Source of the DNA: Aphanocapsa lilacina HA4352-LM1
GTDB taxonomy: Bacteria > Cyanobacteriota > Cyanobacteriia > Gloeobacterales > Gloeobacteraceae
Assembly: GCA_019359725.1 (NCBI GenBank)
Contig: JAHHGR010000001.1
Coordinates: 124,001-188,000, forward strand
Direction: 5' to 3'
Length of the DNA: 64,000 nt
The translations under genes were made by a program, and so were the position numbers. Below, piece by piece: positions 25,363 to 36,180 of this stretch; the stretch's first letter is position 1, and each line of letters begins with the position of its first letter. Under the pieces are notes generated by a model, which worked only from the letters and a program-made list of their open reading frames with translations, searched no databases and was not told the origin of the DNA.

Positions 25363-27981
25363 TCAGCTGACCGGGACCACTTCGGTCTTGATCAAGATTT
25401 CCACCCGGCGGTTCTGCTGACGACCTTCGGGGTTGTCCGAACCGTCCGGTTTGGCGTTGGGGGCGACCGGTTTGGTCTCGCCATAGCCTTTCGCCGTCAG
25501 GCGGTCGGCTTCGATGCCCTTTTTCTCAAAGAAGGCCTTCACAGCGTTGGCCCGATCTTCAGAGAGTTTCTGGTTGTAGGCATCTTCACCAAGGCTGTCG
25601 GTGTGCCCCAGGATTTCGACCGGCTCGCTGCCGTAGAACTGGATGACCCCGGCTACCCGGTTAAGAGCCGGGTCAGCATCCAACTTGACATTGGATTTGT
25701 CAAAGTCAAAAACAATGTTCTCAGGCAGAAGCAGCATCACCCCACCGGGCACCGGCTTGGCCTTGAACTCCGAAAGCACGCCTTTAGCTTGCTCCGCAGA
25801 GATAGCCGGGGTAAAAGCCGCCGGACCATTCGGATAGAGCGCCGCCGTCGAAGCGATCAAGAACGCCGCATAGGTCAGGATGTACCCAATCGTAAAGTGA
25901 GCCAGACCGACTAGACGGCCCTGGACGATCGACATCGCCACGGGCTTATCTTTCCAGCGCACCAGGTTGGCCAGCGGCGTGCGCTCGTGCGCCCACACCA
26001 GCGTCTCGATCAGTTCCTGCCAGTAGCCGCGCCAGGCGATGAGGAACATGAAGCCCGTCGCCCACACCAGGTGGCCGAACAGGAACATCCAGGCCCACAC
26101 CGAGAGGGCATTCGTGCCGCCCGAGGGCGAGTAACCGCCGATCAAAGGAGCCGAGTTGGCCCACAGATAATCGCGCAACCAACCCATCAGGTAGGTGGAA
26201 CTGGCGTTGAACTGGGCGACGTTGTCCCCCCAGATCGAGATCCACTTCCAGTGCCAGTAGAAGGTCACCCAACCGATCGTGTTGAGCATCCAGAAGACCG
26301 CCAGGTAAAAGGCGTCCCAGGCGGAGATGTCGCAGGTGCCGCCGCGGCCGGGGCCGTCGCACGGGAAGGCGAAGCCGAAGTCCTTTTTATCGGGCATCAG
26401 CTTGGAGCCGCGCGCATCGAGCGCCCCTTTGACCAGGATGAGCGTGGTGGTGTGCAGACCGAGGGCGATGGCGTGGTGCACCAAGAAGTCGCCGGGTCCA
26501 ATGGGCAGGAAGATGGGCGAGTTGTTGGCGTTGACCGAACCCAACCAGCCGGTCAGGAATTCACCCGGAGCGGTGACACCGGGGCCGCCGAACAAAGCCG
26601 GGATACCCTCGATGATCTTGCCCGACTGCACCTGGACGAACTGGGCGAAGACCGGCTCGATGAGCAGCTGATCTTCCGGGCGACCGAAGGCCAGCATCAC
26701 GTCGTTGTGGACGTAAAGGCCCAGGGTGTGGAAGCCCAAAAACAGCGACACCCAGCTCAAGTGCGAGATGAGCGCCTCTTTGTGCTCCAGCATGCGGGCC
26801 AGGACGTTGTTCTCGTTCGCCTTCGGGTCGTAGTCGCGTACGAAGAAGATCGCACCGTGGGCAAAGGCGCCAACCATCAGAAATCCAGCGATGTACTGGT
26901 GATGGGTATACAGCGCCGCCATCGTGGTGTGATCTTGCGGCATGTAGAAGTACGCCGGCAGGGCGTAGGTGTGCTGTGCCACCAGCGAGGTGACCACACC
27001 CAGCGACGCGAGCGCCAGACCGAGCTGGAAGTGCAGCGAGTTGTTGATCGTGTCGTAGAGGCCGCGGTGGCCCTCACCGGTCAATGGACCTTTGTGGGCA
27101 TCGAGGATCTCTTTGATCGAGTGGCCGATGCCGAAGTTGGTCCGGTACATATGGCCCGCGATGATGAAGATCACCGCGATGGCCAGGTGGTGGTGGGCGA
27201 TGTCCGTGAGCCAGAGGGTGCCGGTGGCCGGGTTGAGACCGCCGATAAAAGTCAGAATCGGCGGACCCGCCTCCGGGTCGGCGTACACTCCCCAGTTGCC
27301 GGTGAAAAAGGGCGCCAGGCCCGCCGGGTGGGGAAGGGTGTTCAGGAAGTTGCTCCAATCGACGCGTTGGCCGCGGGCGGCCGGGATGGCGACGTGGATC
27401 ATGTGGCCCGCGAAGGCCAGAGAGGAGACCCCAAACAGCGCCGAGAGGTGATGGTTGAGGCGCGACTCGGCGTTCTTGAACCAGGCGAGCGAAGGCCGGA
27501 AGCGCGGCTGCAAATGCAGCCAGCCCGCGATCAAGAAGATCGTCGCCAGCACCATCAAGAAGATCGAACCCTGGTAGAGGTCCGAATTGAAGCGCATCCC
27601 GAGGGTGTAGTAGAGGTAGTACAGCCCCGAGTAGGCGGCGTTGACCGGACCTGCGCCCCCTTCGGGGGTGAAGGCTTCGACCGCACCCTTGCCGAAGTGG
27701 GGATCCCAGATGGCGTGGGCGATGGGCACGACGCCGGTGGGGTTGGAGACCCACTGCTCGAAGTTGCCCTGCCAGGCGATGTGAAACAGGTTGCCCGAGG
27801 ACCACAGGAAGATGATCGCCAGGTGGCCGAAGTGGGTGGCGAAGAGCTTCTGGTAGAGCGCTTCTTCGGTCATCCCGTCGTGACTTTCAAAGTCGTGGGC
27901 GGTGGCGATGCCGTACCAAATTCGGCGCGTAGTCGGGTCCTGTGCCAGGTCCTGGCTGAACTTTGGAAAACGAGTTGCCAT
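25363..27981 (-). CDS. psaB: Photosystem I P700 apoprotein A2 with peptidoglycan-binding extension
   Basis: 872 residues. The first roughly 715 are PsaB, the reaction-centre half that with PsaA binds P700, most antenna chlorophyll and the FX cluster. The FX cysteine loop is intact ([20 protein letters not shown]). After the last helix ([13 protein letters not shown]) follow about 155 additional residues with an OmpA-like domain: [62 protein letters not shown]. This includes the Asp and Arg used to bind diaminopimelate. Ordinary PsaB lacks it; it is a Gloeobacter trait. The tail would emerge on the wall-facing side and may tether PSI to peptidoglycan. ATG 27981 follows GGGAG. Confidence 0.97.
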   Translation of the reverse strand: MATRFPKFSQDLAQDPTTRRIWYGIATAHDFESHDGMTEEALYQKLFATHFGHLAIIFLWSSGNLFHIAWQGNFEQWVSNPTGVVPIAHAIWDPHFGKGAVEAFTPEGGAGPVNAAYSGLYYLYYTLGMRFNSDLYQGSIFLMVLATIFLIAGWLHLQPRFRPSLAWFKNAESRLNHHLSALFGVSSLAFAGHMIHVAIPAARGQRVDWSNFLNTLPHPAGLAPFFTGNWGVYADPEAGPPILTFIGGLNPATGTLWLTDIAHHHLAIAVIFIIAGHMYRTNFGIGHSIKEILDAHKGPLTGEGHRGLYDTINNSLHFQLGLALASLGVVTSLVAQHTYALPAYFYMPQDHTTMAALYTHHQYIAGFLMVGAFAHGAIFFVRDYDPKANENNVLARMLEHKEALISHLSWVSLFLGFHTLGLYVHNDVMLAFGRPEDQLLIEPVFAQFVQVQSGKIIEGIPALFGGPGVTAPGEFLTGWLGSVNANNSPIFLPIGPGDFLVHHAIALGLHTTTLILVKGALDARGSKLMPDKKDFGFAFPCDGPGRGGTCDISAWDAFYLAVFWMLNTIGWVTFYWHWKWISIWGDNVAQFNASSTYLMGWLRDYLWANSAPLIGGYSPSGGTNALSVWAWMFLFGHLVWATGFMFLIAWRGYWQELIETLVWAHERTPLANLVRWKDKPVAMSIVQGRLVGLAHFTIGYILTYAAFLIASTAALYPNGPAAFTPAISAEQAKGVLSEFKAKPVPGGVMLLLPENIVFDFDKSNVKLDADPALNRVAGVIQFYGSEPVEILGHTDSLGEDAYNQKLSEDRANAVKAFFEKKGIEADRLTAKGYGETKPVAPNAKPDGSDNPEGRQQNRRVEILIKTEVVPVS

Positions 27982-27993
27982 TGCTGTCACTCC

Positions 27994-30345
27994 CTATGGC
28001 AAGGCCAGGAATCGGGCCAGGAAGAACGCCCACGTGGTGGCTATCCCTCCTAGCAGGTAGTGGGCCACACCCACCGCCCGACCCTGGGTGATGCTCAGGG
28101 CGCGCGGTTGAATGGCGGGGGCCACCTTCAGCTTGTTGTGGGCCCAGACAATCGACTCGATCAATTCCTGCCAGTAGCCGCGGCCGCTAAACAGAAACAT
28201 CAGCGAGAAGGCCCAGATGAAGTGGGCGCCCAGGAACATCAGACCGTAGGCCGAGAGCGGTCCACCGTAGGAGTTAATGACCGCCGAGGACTGCGCCCAC
28301 AAAAAGTCGCGCAGCCAGCCGTTGATGTTGACGGCACTGGCGGCGTACTGCGAGAGGGCCACCGTCTGGCCACCAAGCAACACGTCGGTATTGCCGATGA
28401 TGTGGTTAACCGCTCCTGTTGAGCGATCGACCGTCCCCCAGACGTCGGATTGCATCTTCCAGCTGAAGTGGAAGATCACCACCGAGATGGTGTTGTACAT
28501 CCAGAACAGCCCGAGAAACACATGATCCCAGGCGGAGGACTGGCAGGTGCCGCCGCGGCCGGGGCCGTCGCAGGGAAAGCGAAAGCCGAGGTTGGCCTTG
28601 TCGGGAATGAGCCGCGAGGAGCGGGCAAACAGCACGCCCTTCAGCAAGATCAGCACCGTGACGTGGATGCACAGGGCAAAGATGTGGTGGACCATGAAGT
28701 CCGCCGTGCCCAGGTGAATCGGCGAAATTGAGATTTTGTCGTTGGCCAGGGCCAACACCTCGGTCGCCTTGAGCGTCGCAGCGCTCGAGAGCGGGCCGCC
28801 GTACCAGGTGGGGCTGGTGCCGCCTACCCAGGGAGCGGTCGCACCGCCGGGGGCCGCCGCGTGGATGCTCTGGATCCACTGGGCGAACACCGGCTGCAGC
28901 GGAATCGCGAAGTCGGCGAACATGTCGCGCGGGCGGCCCAGGGCCTGCATCGTGTCGTTGTGGACGTAGAGTCCGAACGAATGAAAGCCCAGGAACAGCG
29001 TCACCCAGTTGAGGTGCGAGATGATCGCGTCGCGGTGGCGCAGCACCCGATCCAGCAGGTTGTTCTGATTGGTGACCGGGTCGTAGTCGCGGACCATGAA
29101 GATCGCCGCGTGGGCACCGGCGCCCACAATCAAGAAGCCGCCGATCCACATGTGGTGCGTGAACAGCGAAATCTGGGTCGCGTAGTCCGTGCCCATGTAG
29201 GGGTACGGGTTCATCGCGTACATGTGGTGGGCGACGATGATCGTGATCGACCCGGCCAGGGCCAGGTTGATGGCCAGCTGCGCGTGCCAGGAGGTGGTGA
29301 GCACCTCGTAGAGGCCGCGGTGGCCCTCACCGGTGAGGGGACCTTTGTGGGCTTCGAGCATCTCTTTGATCGAGTGGCCGATACCCCAGTTGGTCCGGTA
29401 CATGTGGCCCGCGATGATGAACATCGTCGCGATGGCCAGATGGTGATGGGCGATATCGGTGAGGTACAGCGCACCGGTGGCCGGTTCCAGACCGCCTTTG
29501 AAGGTCAAAAAGTCGGTGAACTGACCCCAGTTGAGGGTAAAGAACGCCCCCAGACCGCCGTTGGGGCCGAAGCCCTTCGGGAAGTACTGGCCCATCAACC
29601 CGTAGTCCAGGCCCGCGAACGGGTTGACCTGGGCCGGGGCGATACCGGCGTCGAGCTGCGCTTTGACCGGCAGGGCCACGTGAATCAGGTGGCCGGTCCA
29701 GAACAAAGAGCCCAGACCGAAGAGCCCCGCCAGGTGGTGGTTGAGCATCGACTCGACGTTCTGGAACCACTCGAGCTTGGGAGCGCGCTTGTGGTAGTGG
29801 AACCAACCCGCAAACAAAAAGAGCGCCGCGATAATGAGCATCGCGATCGACATCGCCGCAAGCTGGCCGGTGGTCGTAAACCCGACCGCGCGCCACAGAT
29901 GGAAAAGCCCCGAGGTGATCACGATACCGCCCTGCTCGAAGCCCTTGGCGACGGTAGCCGGATCGTTGAGCACTTCCTGGCCGAAGACCGGCCAGACGGT
30001 CTGGGCGCTCGGTTTGAGCCCCAGCGGGTTTTCCATCCAGGCGGCGAAGTTGGAGAAATACGCGCCGTGCCAGAACATGCCGCTCAGCCACACGCAGACC
30101 ACCGCGAGGTGGCCGAAGTGGGCCGAGAAGATTTTGCGGGAGATTTCTTCCTTGTCGGAGGTATGGGTTTCAAAGTCGTGAGCCAGAGCGTGCAGATCCC
30201 AGATCCAGGTGGTCGTCTTGGGACCGCGCGCCAGGTTCCGCTCGAACCAGCCCGGCTTGCCCCACTTTTCGGTGGAAGTCGGGACCGGGTCGTTGTCTAC
30301 GAGAACCCTGACGGGCTTCTCTCGCTCCTGCGGCGTTGTAGACAT
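27994..30345 (-). CDS. psaA: Photosystem I P700 apoprotein A1
   Basis: 783-residue PsaA, eleven membrane helices, partner of PsaB. The FX loop [20 protein letters not shown] is intact. Start at ATG 30345 ([18 protein letters not shown]), preceded by AAGGAG; the frame opens upstream to 30477 without PsaA similarity. Slightly longer than the usual 750 residues. It is 12 nt upstream of psaB in the conserved psaAB operon. In a thylakoid-less organism the complex sits in the cytoplasmic membrane. Confidence 0.97.
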   Translation of the reverse strand: MSTTPQEREKPVRVLVDNDPVPTSTEKWGKPGWFERNLARGPKTTTWIWDLHALAHDFETHTSDKEEISRKIFSAHFGHLAVVCVWLSGMFWHGAYFSNFAAWMENPLGLKPSAQTVWPVFGQEVLNDPATVAKGFEQGGIVITSGLFHLWRAVGFTTTGQLAAMSIAMLIIAALFLFAGWFHYHKRAPKLEWFQNVESMLNHHLAGLFGLGSLFWTGHLIHVALPVKAQLDAGIAPAQVNPFAGLDYGLMGQYFPKGFGPNGGLGAFFTLNWGQFTDFLTFKGGLEPATGALYLTDIAHHHLAIATMFIIAGHMYRTNWGIGHSIKEMLEAHKGPLTGEGHRGLYEVLTTSWHAQLAINLALAGSITIIVAHHMYAMNPYPYMGTDYATQISLFTHHMWIGGFLIVGAGAHAAIFMVRDYDPVTNQNNLLDRVLRHRDAIISHLNWVTLFLGFHSFGLYVHNDTMQALGRPRDMFADFAIPLQPVFAQWIQSIHAAAPGGATAPWVGGTSPTWYGGPLSSAATLKATEVLALANDKISISPIHLGTADFMVHHIFALCIHVTVLILLKGVLFARSSRLIPDKANLGFRFPCDGPGRGGTCQSSAWDHVFLGLFWMYNTISVVIFHFSWKMQSDVWGTVDRSTGAVNHIIGNTDVLLGGQTVALSQYAASAVNINGWLRDFLWAQSSAVINSYGGPLSAYGLMFLGAHFIWAFSLMFLFSGRGYWQELIESIVWAHNKLKVAPAIQPRALSITQGRAVGVAHYLLGGIATTWAFFLARFLALP

Positions 30346-30492
30346 TGAGGATCTCCTTGCTGACGCACCGCCGACAGAGTCGTCGATGCTCGGTTTTGGA
30401 ACGAGAACCACAACGGATGCTCTCTCGGTATCTTCTGATGAAGCAGATGATGATGGCGGAAATCCACCCAAGAGCATACGCAGTTACGCTGC

Positions 30493-30498
30493 ATTATA
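30493..30498 (-). promoter_or_regulatory. psaA promoter -10 candidate
   Basis: A perfect TATAAT on the minus strand, about 148 nt upstream of the psaA start. The -35 position (about 30516-30521) reads CCGTTT and is weak, suggesting an activator. A leader of about 140 nt would result. The rest of 30346-30717 holds no gene. Confidence 0.45.
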
Positions 30499-30717
30499 GG
30501 CCAGCCCGAGGGCGCAAACGGCGCACTTAACAATTTTTAAAAAGCCTGAAATCATTACTGGATCTGGATTTGAGCGTTATGGCCTCCGTCCGGTTCGTCA
30601 CGGTAGGTTGCCGATAATTGCAAAACCGTTGCTTTCGCCCGCCGAGGGACGTACCCCCGAGGGCGGGAGCGGTTTCGGTTGGAGTGATATGATACGGAAG
30701 TTTTGAGGAACCTCCCG

Positions 30718-31299
30718 ATGCGTAGACTCTCCCAGGTGGGGACGTGCTTGGCGGTTTTGACCCTGCTGACGGCGGCGGGTGCGGGAGCGCAGCAGGCAGG
30801 CCCTCTCAAACAGAACCCGACGACGACGACGACTGCTTCGGAGCCGACCGCCCCGGTGATCCCCGACGCTTCCAAATATCGGCAGCTGGAGCAGGAGAAC
30901 AGTGTCCTGAGCATCGCCGGGACCGATCAGATGCTCAAGGCGGCCCAGCAGATGGCCAAGGACGGCAAATTCACCGAGGCGGTCGCCCGCAACCAGGAGG
31001 CGATCACGATGCTCAACCAGATGTCCACGCTGCACTCGCAGCTCTCGAAGGCGTTTGCCGGCATCGACAACCGCATCGCCGATCAAGAGAAGCAAGTGGC
31101 GCTGCAGGCGGCCATCCGCCGCGACGAAGCAACCTATCAACTGGCGCTCATCCACCGCGCCCAGGGCAAACCCGAATTGGCGGTGCCCTTGCTGGTGCGC
31201 ATCACCACCAGCCAGAACCCGACGCGGGATCTAGGCCAGAAGGCTTACCAGCAGCTCTTTGAGATCGGCTTCGTCAAGAGCCAGTATCCAAGGCAGTAG
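30718..31299 (+). CDS. Exported helical (TPR-like) protein, unknown
   Basis: 193 residues. Signal peptide 1-25 (LAVLTLLTAAGAGAQ), a threonine-rich linker, then an all-helical body whose helices resemble TPR units (MAKDGKFTEAVARNQEAITM, YQLALIHRAQGKPELAVPLL). No family name recognised. Periplasmic. A TATGAT -10 element lies at 30688-30693. It converges on the FAD oxidoreductase gene, the two stops only 17 nt apart. Confidence 0.65.
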   Translation: MRRLSQVGTCLAVLTLLTAAGAGAQQAGPLKQNPTTTTTASEPTAPVIPDASKYRQLEQENSVLSIAGTDQMLKAAQQMAKDGKFTEAVARNQEAITMLNQMSTLHSQLSKAFAGIDNRIADQEKQVALQAAIRRDEATYQLALIHRAQGKPELAVPLLVRITTSQNPTRDLGQKAYQQLFEIGFVKSQYPRQ

Positions 31300-31332
31300 A
31301 TCCCCCCTGGCCCTCCTTAGTAAGAGGGGAGC
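31299..31332. repeat. Copy of the GATCCCCCC repeat at convergent gene ends
   Basis: GATCCCCCCT...CCTTAGTAAGAGGGG resembles the copies flanking the DUF559 gene. It supplies the stop codon and last bases of the minus-strand oxidoreductase and forms a small stem (CCCTC/GAGGG). Confidence 0.5.
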
Positions 31333-34217
31333 GTTACCGAGAGCGCTTCTACCAGGTGTTTGGCCTGCCTGCCGGTGGCGTGGGCGATCTGCTGGCGGCA
31401 GGAGACGCCGTCTGCCACCAGAACAGTTTCGGGCGTAGATTGCTCGATAGCTGGAAACAGACGCTGGGAACCGATCGCCAGCGACAGATCGTAGTGCTCC
31501 TGCTCGTAACCGAAGGCACCGGCCATCCCGCAGCAGCCCGAAGGGATCTCGTGGGCGTCGAAGGCCAGTTTGAGCAATTCCAGCGTCGGACGGGTGCCCA
31601 CCATCGCCTTCTGGTGGCAGTGGCCGTGCAGCAGTGCCGGGATCGCCGATTTGACAAATTTAAGGTTGAGTTCGCCCCGCCGGTGTAGGTCGAATAGAAA
31701 TTCGTCGATGGTGTGGCTGTGGGCGGCCACATCCTTGGCATTGCCGCCGGGGACGAGATCTACGTACTCATCGCGCAGGGTGAGGATGCAACTGGGCTCG
31801 CAGCCCAGGATCGGTATACCCGCTCGGGCGTAGGGCAGCAGTTGCTCGACGTTGAAGCGGGCATGGGCCTGGGCCTGTGCGAGCAATCCTTTGGAGAGCA
31901 TCGGCCGGGCGCAACAGCGCCGCGCAGGCAAGATCACCTCGTAGCCCAGCTGTTCGAGCAACTTTACCGCCGCCTGGCCGATTGCGGGGGTGTTGTACTC
32001 CATATAGGTGTCGTGGAAGAGCACCACCGGACCCCGGCGGCCCGCACCCACGGGCTTTGAGGAGCGCTTGGCGAACCAGCGGCTGAAGGTCTGGGGAGCA
32101 AAGGTGGGCAGGGTGCGCTCGGGGGCAAAGCCCAACAGGCGTTTGCCCAGCGACCCCAGGGAACTTTTGATCAGCCAGTTTGAGAGCGGAGCGGTAGCCG
32201 CGCCGAGCCGGTTGACCAGTGCGATGTGACCGACCACCCGGTCGCGCCAGGGCGTGCCATGCTCGCGGTGGTAATGGCTCAAGAATTCCGCTTTGAGCTT
32301 GGCCATGTTGACGCTGGAGGGGCACTCGGTCTGGCAGGCTTTGCACGAAAGACAGAGGTCCATTACCTCGTAAAGGCCCCTACCCGTGAAACTTTCCGAG
32401 CCCGCCTGGCCCGCGAGCACCGAGCGCAGGGCGTTGGCCCGGCCGCGGGTCGAGTGTTTTTCATCGCGGGTCGCCTGGTAGGAAGGACACATCGTGCCCA
32501 CGTCCTGCTTGCGGCAGTTGCCGTTGCCGTTGCACATCTCGGCGGCGCGGGCAAAGCCGAATTCGCGGCTGAAGTCGAAGGTGGTGGTCAGCTCCTGGGT
32601 GCGGTAGCCGGGGCCGTAGCGCAGGTGAGCGTCCGGCGGCGGCCCGTCGACCACTTTGCCGGGGTTCATGCGGTTCTCGAAGTCGAAGGTGCGCTTGACC
32701 GCTTGAAAAGCGCCGTACAGCCGGGGGCCGAACATCTTTTCGTTGAGCCAGCTGCGCGCCAGACCATCGCCGTGCTCGCCGCTCATCGAACCACCCAAAG
32801 CGCGGGTGAGGTCGCTCACCTCGTGCAGCATGGCGTTCAGGCGCCCGACGTCGCCGGGATCTTTGAGGTTGAGGGCGGGGCGGATGTGCAGGCAGCCCAC
32901 CGAGGCGTGGCCGTAGTAGCCGGCGTGGGTGCCGTGGGCAGCGACAATGCGCTGAAATTCGCGCACAAATTCGCCCAGCCGCTCGATCGGTACGGCCGGG
33001 TCCTCGACAAAGGCGAGGGGTTTGCGTTCCGCGCGGGTGCTCATCAGCATCCCCAACCCGGCCTTGCGCAGATTCCAGACATCCGCCTGGGCGGTCTGAT
33101 CGCGCACACTCACCGTGGCGTAGCCCAGGTGCGCTCGCACCAGGCGGTCGCCCAGGGCCTCCAGCCGCTCCGCCACCTCGTGTTCGTTCTCGCCGTGCAA
33201 TTCGACCAGGAGCACAGCGCGCGGGTCACCTTCGATAAAACCGACCCGATCTTGAAAGGCCCGCGAGCCCATCGCGGGAGCGAGGATCTGATCGTCGACC
33301 AGTTCAACCGCGGCTGGGGCGAGTTCCAGAATTGTTTCCACCGCGTCGATGGCTTCGTTGAGAGCGGCAAAATGCACCACTCCCACAGCCGTTGCCCTGG
33401 GCAGCCGGATCAGTCGCACCTTCAGTGCGCTCAGCACCGCCAATGTCCCTTCCGAACCCACCAGCAACTTGGCGAGGTTGAAGCGGCGATCCGGGTCCGG
33501 TAGGGGCGAGGGATCCGGATAGTCGGCGAGCAGTGCGTCGAGGTTGTAGCCGCTCACCCGCCGCAGCAAACGCGGGAAACCGTTCAATATATCCTCGCGG
33601 TGCTGGGCAATCAGGCGCGGAATCTGCCGGTAGAGCTGGGCTTCGAGGCTGCTGCCCTGGGATTTGGCCGCGAGTTCAGTCTCGTTGAGCGGTCCGAAGT
33701 GGCACACCGAACCGTCCGCGAGCACCGCCCGGCATTCGAGGATGTGATCGACCGTTTTGCCGTAGAGAATCGAGCGCGCCCCGGCGGAGTTGTTGGCGGC
33801 CATACCCCCCAGGGTGGCGCGGCTCGCCGTGGCGGTCTCGGGGCCGAACTGCAGACCGTAGGGCCGCAAATGCTGCTTGAAAACATCCTGCACCACTCCC
33901 GGTTCGACCCAGGCGGTGCCCGCCTCGGGGTTGATCTCGATAACCCGGTGCATATACTTCGAAAAATCGAGCACCACCGCCTGGCCCACCGCCTGGCCCG
34001 AGACGCTCGTGCCGCCGCCGCGGGCCAGCACCGGCAATTTTGCCGCCCGGGTGGCCTGAACGGTTGCCACCACATCGGCTTGCGAGCGGGGGATCACCAC
34101 ACCGATAGGCGGGATGCGATAGAAACTGGCATCGGTACTATAGAGGGCGCGGTCGATCTCGCCGAAGCGCACTTCGCCTTCGATCTGGCGGGCGAGATCC
34201 TGTACGAACGTTTTCAC
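31317..34217 (-). CDS. FAD-linked oxidase / Fe-S oxidoreductase fusion (GlcD-GlcF or YdiJ-like)
   Basis: 966 residues. N-terminal FAD-binding PCMH/oxidase_C domains (LARGGGTSVSGQAVGQAVVL, TLGGMAANNSAGARSILYG). A two-cluster ferredoxin segment follows (CLSCKACQTECPSSVNMAKL), and then two CCG (GlpC/HdrD-type) domains (PARRCCARPMLSKG, SGCCGMAGAFGYEQEH). This is the architecture of D-2-hydroxyacid dehydrogenases such as YdiJ, passing electrons from D-lactate, glycolate or D-2-hydroxyglutarate to a quinone or cytochrome. Substrate cannot be assigned. GTG start 34217 with AGGA upstream. Divergent from the Rieske oxygenase gene. Confidence 0.85.
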   Translation of the reverse strand: MKTFVQDLARQIEGEVRFGEIDRALYSTDASFYRIPPIGVVIPRSQADVVATVQATRAAKLPVLARGGGTSVSGQAVGQAVVLDFSKYMHRVIEINPEAGTAWVEPGVVQDVFKQHLRPYGLQFGPETATASRATLGGMAANNSAGARSILYGKTVDHILECRAVLADGSVCHFGPLNETELAAKSQGSSLEAQLYRQIPRLIAQHREDILNGFPRLLRRVSGYNLDALLADYPDPSPLPDPDRRFNLAKLLVGSEGTLAVLSALKVRLIRLPRATAVGVVHFAALNEAIDAVETILELAPAAVELVDDQILAPAMGSRAFQDRVGFIEGDPRAVLLVELHGENEHEVAERLEALGDRLVRAHLGYATVSVRDQTAQADVWNLRKAGLGMLMSTRAERKPLAFVEDPAVPIERLGEFVREFQRIVAAHGTHAGYYGHASVGCLHIRPALNLKDPGDVGRLNAMLHEVSDLTRALGGSMSGEHGDGLARSWLNEKMFGPRLYGAFQAVKRTFDFENRMNPGKVVDGPPPDAHLRYGPGYRTQELTTTFDFSREFGFARAAEMCNGNGNCRKQDVGTMCPSYQATRDEKHSTRGRANALRSVLAGQAGSESFTGRGLYEVMDLCLSCKACQTECPSSVNMAKLKAEFLSHYHREHGTPWRDRVVGHIALVNRLGAATAPLSNWLIKSSLGSLGKRLLGFAPERTLPTFAPQTFSRWFAKRSSKPVGAGRRGPVVLFHDTYMEYNTPAIGQAAVKLLEQLGYEVILPARRCCARPMLSKGLLAQAQAHARFNVEQLLPYARAGIPILGCEPSCILTLRDEYVDLVPGGNAKDVAAHSHTIDEFLFDLHRRGELNLKFVKSAIPALLHGHCHQKAMVGTRPTLELLKLAFDAHEIPSGCCGMAGAFGYEQEHYDLSLAIGSQRLFPAIEQSTPETVLVADGVSCRQQIAHATGRQAKHLVEALSVTLPSY

Positions 34218-34330
34218 CGGGCCGAATCCTGAGCGGGCTTTCTATACTTCCACTGTACGCCCGCCCAAAGAGGTCGCAGCTCAGTCGGCCGCGGGGCATC
34301 TAGACTGGGAGCGCACACGGAGCGACACCC

Positions 34331-35440
34331 ATGACCACGTTCGAAAAAGCGCGCCTCCAGTCCAGCGAACGCACCCTGCCGGGCCGTTATTACACCGACC
34401 CTGCGATCTTTGATCGAGAGCAACGCGAAATCTTTGCGCGTCGATGGGTCTGTGTCGGGCGCGCCGAGCAGGCGCACAGTCCCGGAGAATACTTCCTGGC
34501 ACAGGTGGCGGGCGAGAGTCTGATCGTCATCCGCGACCACCAGGGCACACTGCAAGCGTTTTATAACCTCTGCCGCCACCGGGGAACCCGGCTGTGCAGC
34601 GAAACAGCGGGCCGCTTCACCGCTCTGGTGCGCTGCCCCTACCACGCCTGGAGCTATCGCCTGGACGGCAGCCTGGCTGCCGCCCCCAACATGGAGCAAT
34701 CCCCGGACTTCGACCCGGCGGACTACCCACTCCACCGCTGCCACCTTGCCGAGTGGGAGGGCTTCGTCTGGCTCAACCTGGATCCCCGACCGACACCGTT
34801 CGAGTCGGTCTTCGCCCCGCTGATCGGCCGCTTCACCGACTGGCGACTTCCGGCCCTCAGGCTCGGGGCGCGCGTCACCTACGACCTGCGCGCCAACTGG
34901 AAGCTGATTTTCGAGAACTACAACGAGTGTTATCACTGCCCACCCATCCACCCGCGCCTGGCGCAGCTTTCCCCCTCCGACAGCGGCCGAAACGACCTGA
35001 TGGAAGGGCCATTTCTGGGGGGCTACATGGGCATCCATCCGGGCATGGCTCTGACTGTCAGCGGCAGCCGTTCGCGCCCGCCCCTGGGCAGCGTCGCAGG
35101 CGAGGACCTGCAGCGCGCCTACTACTACACACTATTTCCCAACCTGCTATTCAGCCTCCACCCCGACTACGCGATGGTGCATTATCTGCTGCCCCAGGCA
35201 CCGGATGCCACTCAGATTGTCTGCGAGTGGTACTTCGACCCGACCCAAATTGCCCAGCCCGGCTTCGATCCTACCGACGCAGTGACCCTGTGGGACGAAA
35301 TCAACCGTCAGGACTGGCAGGTGTGCGAGTGGACCCAGCAGGGCACAGCTTCCCGAGCCTACACCCCCGGCCCCTACGCCCACTCCGAGGGCCTGTGCGC
35401 CGCCTTTGACCGGGAATATTTGAAAGCATTGGGTTGTTGA
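34331..35440 (+). CDS. Rieske non-heme iron oxygenase, alpha subunit
   Basis: 369 residues. The N-terminal Rieske [2Fe-2S] motif is complete (CRHRGTRLC and, 17 residues on, CPYHAWSYRLDG). The catalytic domain has the mononuclear-iron site NYNECYHCPPIHP, both histidines present. This class hydroxylates or demethylates aromatic or quaternary amine substrates (choline monooxygenase, GbcA, aromatic dioxygenases). No reductase gene is adjacent, so electrons must come from a ferredoxin encoded elsewhere. Substrate unknown. Confidence 0.85.
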   Translation: MTTFEKARLQSSERTLPGRYYTDPAIFDREQREIFARRWVCVGRAEQAHSPGEYFLAQVAGESLIVIRDHQGTLQAFYNLCRHRGTRLCSETAGRFTALVRCPYHAWSYRLDGSLAAAPNMEQSPDFDPADYPLHRCHLAEWEGFVWLNLDPRPTPFESVFAPLIGRFTDWRLPALRLGARVTYDLRANWKLIFENYNECYHCPPIHPRLAQLSPSDSGRNDLMEGPFLGGYMGIHPGMALTVSGSRSRPPLGSVAGEDLQRAYYYTLFPNLLFSLHPDYAMVHYLLPQAPDATQIVCEWYFDPTQIAQPGFDPTDAVTLWDEINRQDWQVCEWTQQGTASRAYTPGPYAHSEGLCAAFDREYLKALGC

Positions 35441-35459
35441 CAGGTGCCAGGTGTCAAAG
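35436..35459 (+). repeat. Double copy of the AGGTGTCA dispersed repeat
   Basis: TTGACAGGTGCCAGGTGTCAAA directly overlaps the stop codon of the Rieske gene and contains the core twice. Confidence 0.5.
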
Positions 35460-35793
35460 AAGACTGCTGCCTATCAGAATTATGTACAGCGTTTGAACTG
35501 CTTCACTTTCAAAGACATCTGCAACCCAACGAAAAGCCATCCCCTTCGTCGCAGTCGACACGCGTCGTGCAGGCCCTGGAAGAATAAACCGATCCCACCC
35601 ACACAGCCTCGTTCCCCGTAGTGCCGTGAAGTCCGGGGGGTGTCGGGGGGGTGGCACCCCCGCGACGCGGGGAGGAGGAGAGCGCGAGAGGGGAAGCGCG
35701 AAGGGGGTTCCACCTCTCGCTCCACAGATTCTCGTGCAAAACCAACCACCAAACGCCAAAATTCTAGGCAGTCTGCCCGAATCCAGGCAACCG
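35460..35793. other. GC-rich gap without genes
   Basis: No gene recognised. It contains runs of six or seven G, the palindrome CCCCGCGACGCGGGG near 35660-35674 and purine-rich tracts on the plus strand. It lies between two repeat copies and the Uma2 remnant. Confidence 0.4.
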
Positions 35794-36134
35794 TCATAAC
35801 TCGTCGGGATCGAGCCCCTGCTGGCGGAGATAATCGATGAGCCGATTAAAGCGTTGTTCACCTGCGGCGGCAGATTGTTCTCCCGCCACTGCAAATAGCT
35901 GCCCCGATCCCCCTTCGGGCGGCCGAAGACAACCATCACATCCGGAGCCTGACAGATTTTGTTGTTGCCCTCCACGGGATACCACAGCAAATCGCCTGCC
36001 ACAAAAACCTGCGGCTGCGCACGGAAAAGCCAATCCAGGCTCACTTTGATATAGACAATCCACCAAAACTGGCGGGTATTGTCAGCCATGGGCAGGCCGT
36101 CCGATTCCGGATAAACGACAGAGGTGGTGACCAT
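35794..36134 (-). pseudogene. Uma2-family (DUF820) nuclease, internal deletion
   Basis: From ATG 36134 the frame gives a good Uma2 N-terminus: VVYPESDGLPMADNTRQFWW, VFVAGDLLWYPVEGNNKICQ, APDVMVVFGRPKGDRGSYLQ. The catalytic C-terminal half is absent. A different frame then supplies the usual C-terminal tail (EQRFNRLIDYLRQQGLDPDE) down to 35794. So about 80-100 codons were lost with a frameshift near 35860. Uma2 genes are abundant in cyanobacteria and resemble PD-(D/E)xK nucleases. Confidence 0.75.
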
Positions 36135-36180
36135 CGATGTGTGCTCCGGTCCATTGTTTTATAAGTAGCGCACTTGGGAA

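Noticed and set aside
25987-28053. 688-codon plus-strand frame across psaB
   Set aside because: Pure antisense shadow of psaB, with charged low-complexity composition and no motif. The same holds for the large frames opposite psaA, the AsmA-like gene and the FAD oxidoreductase.
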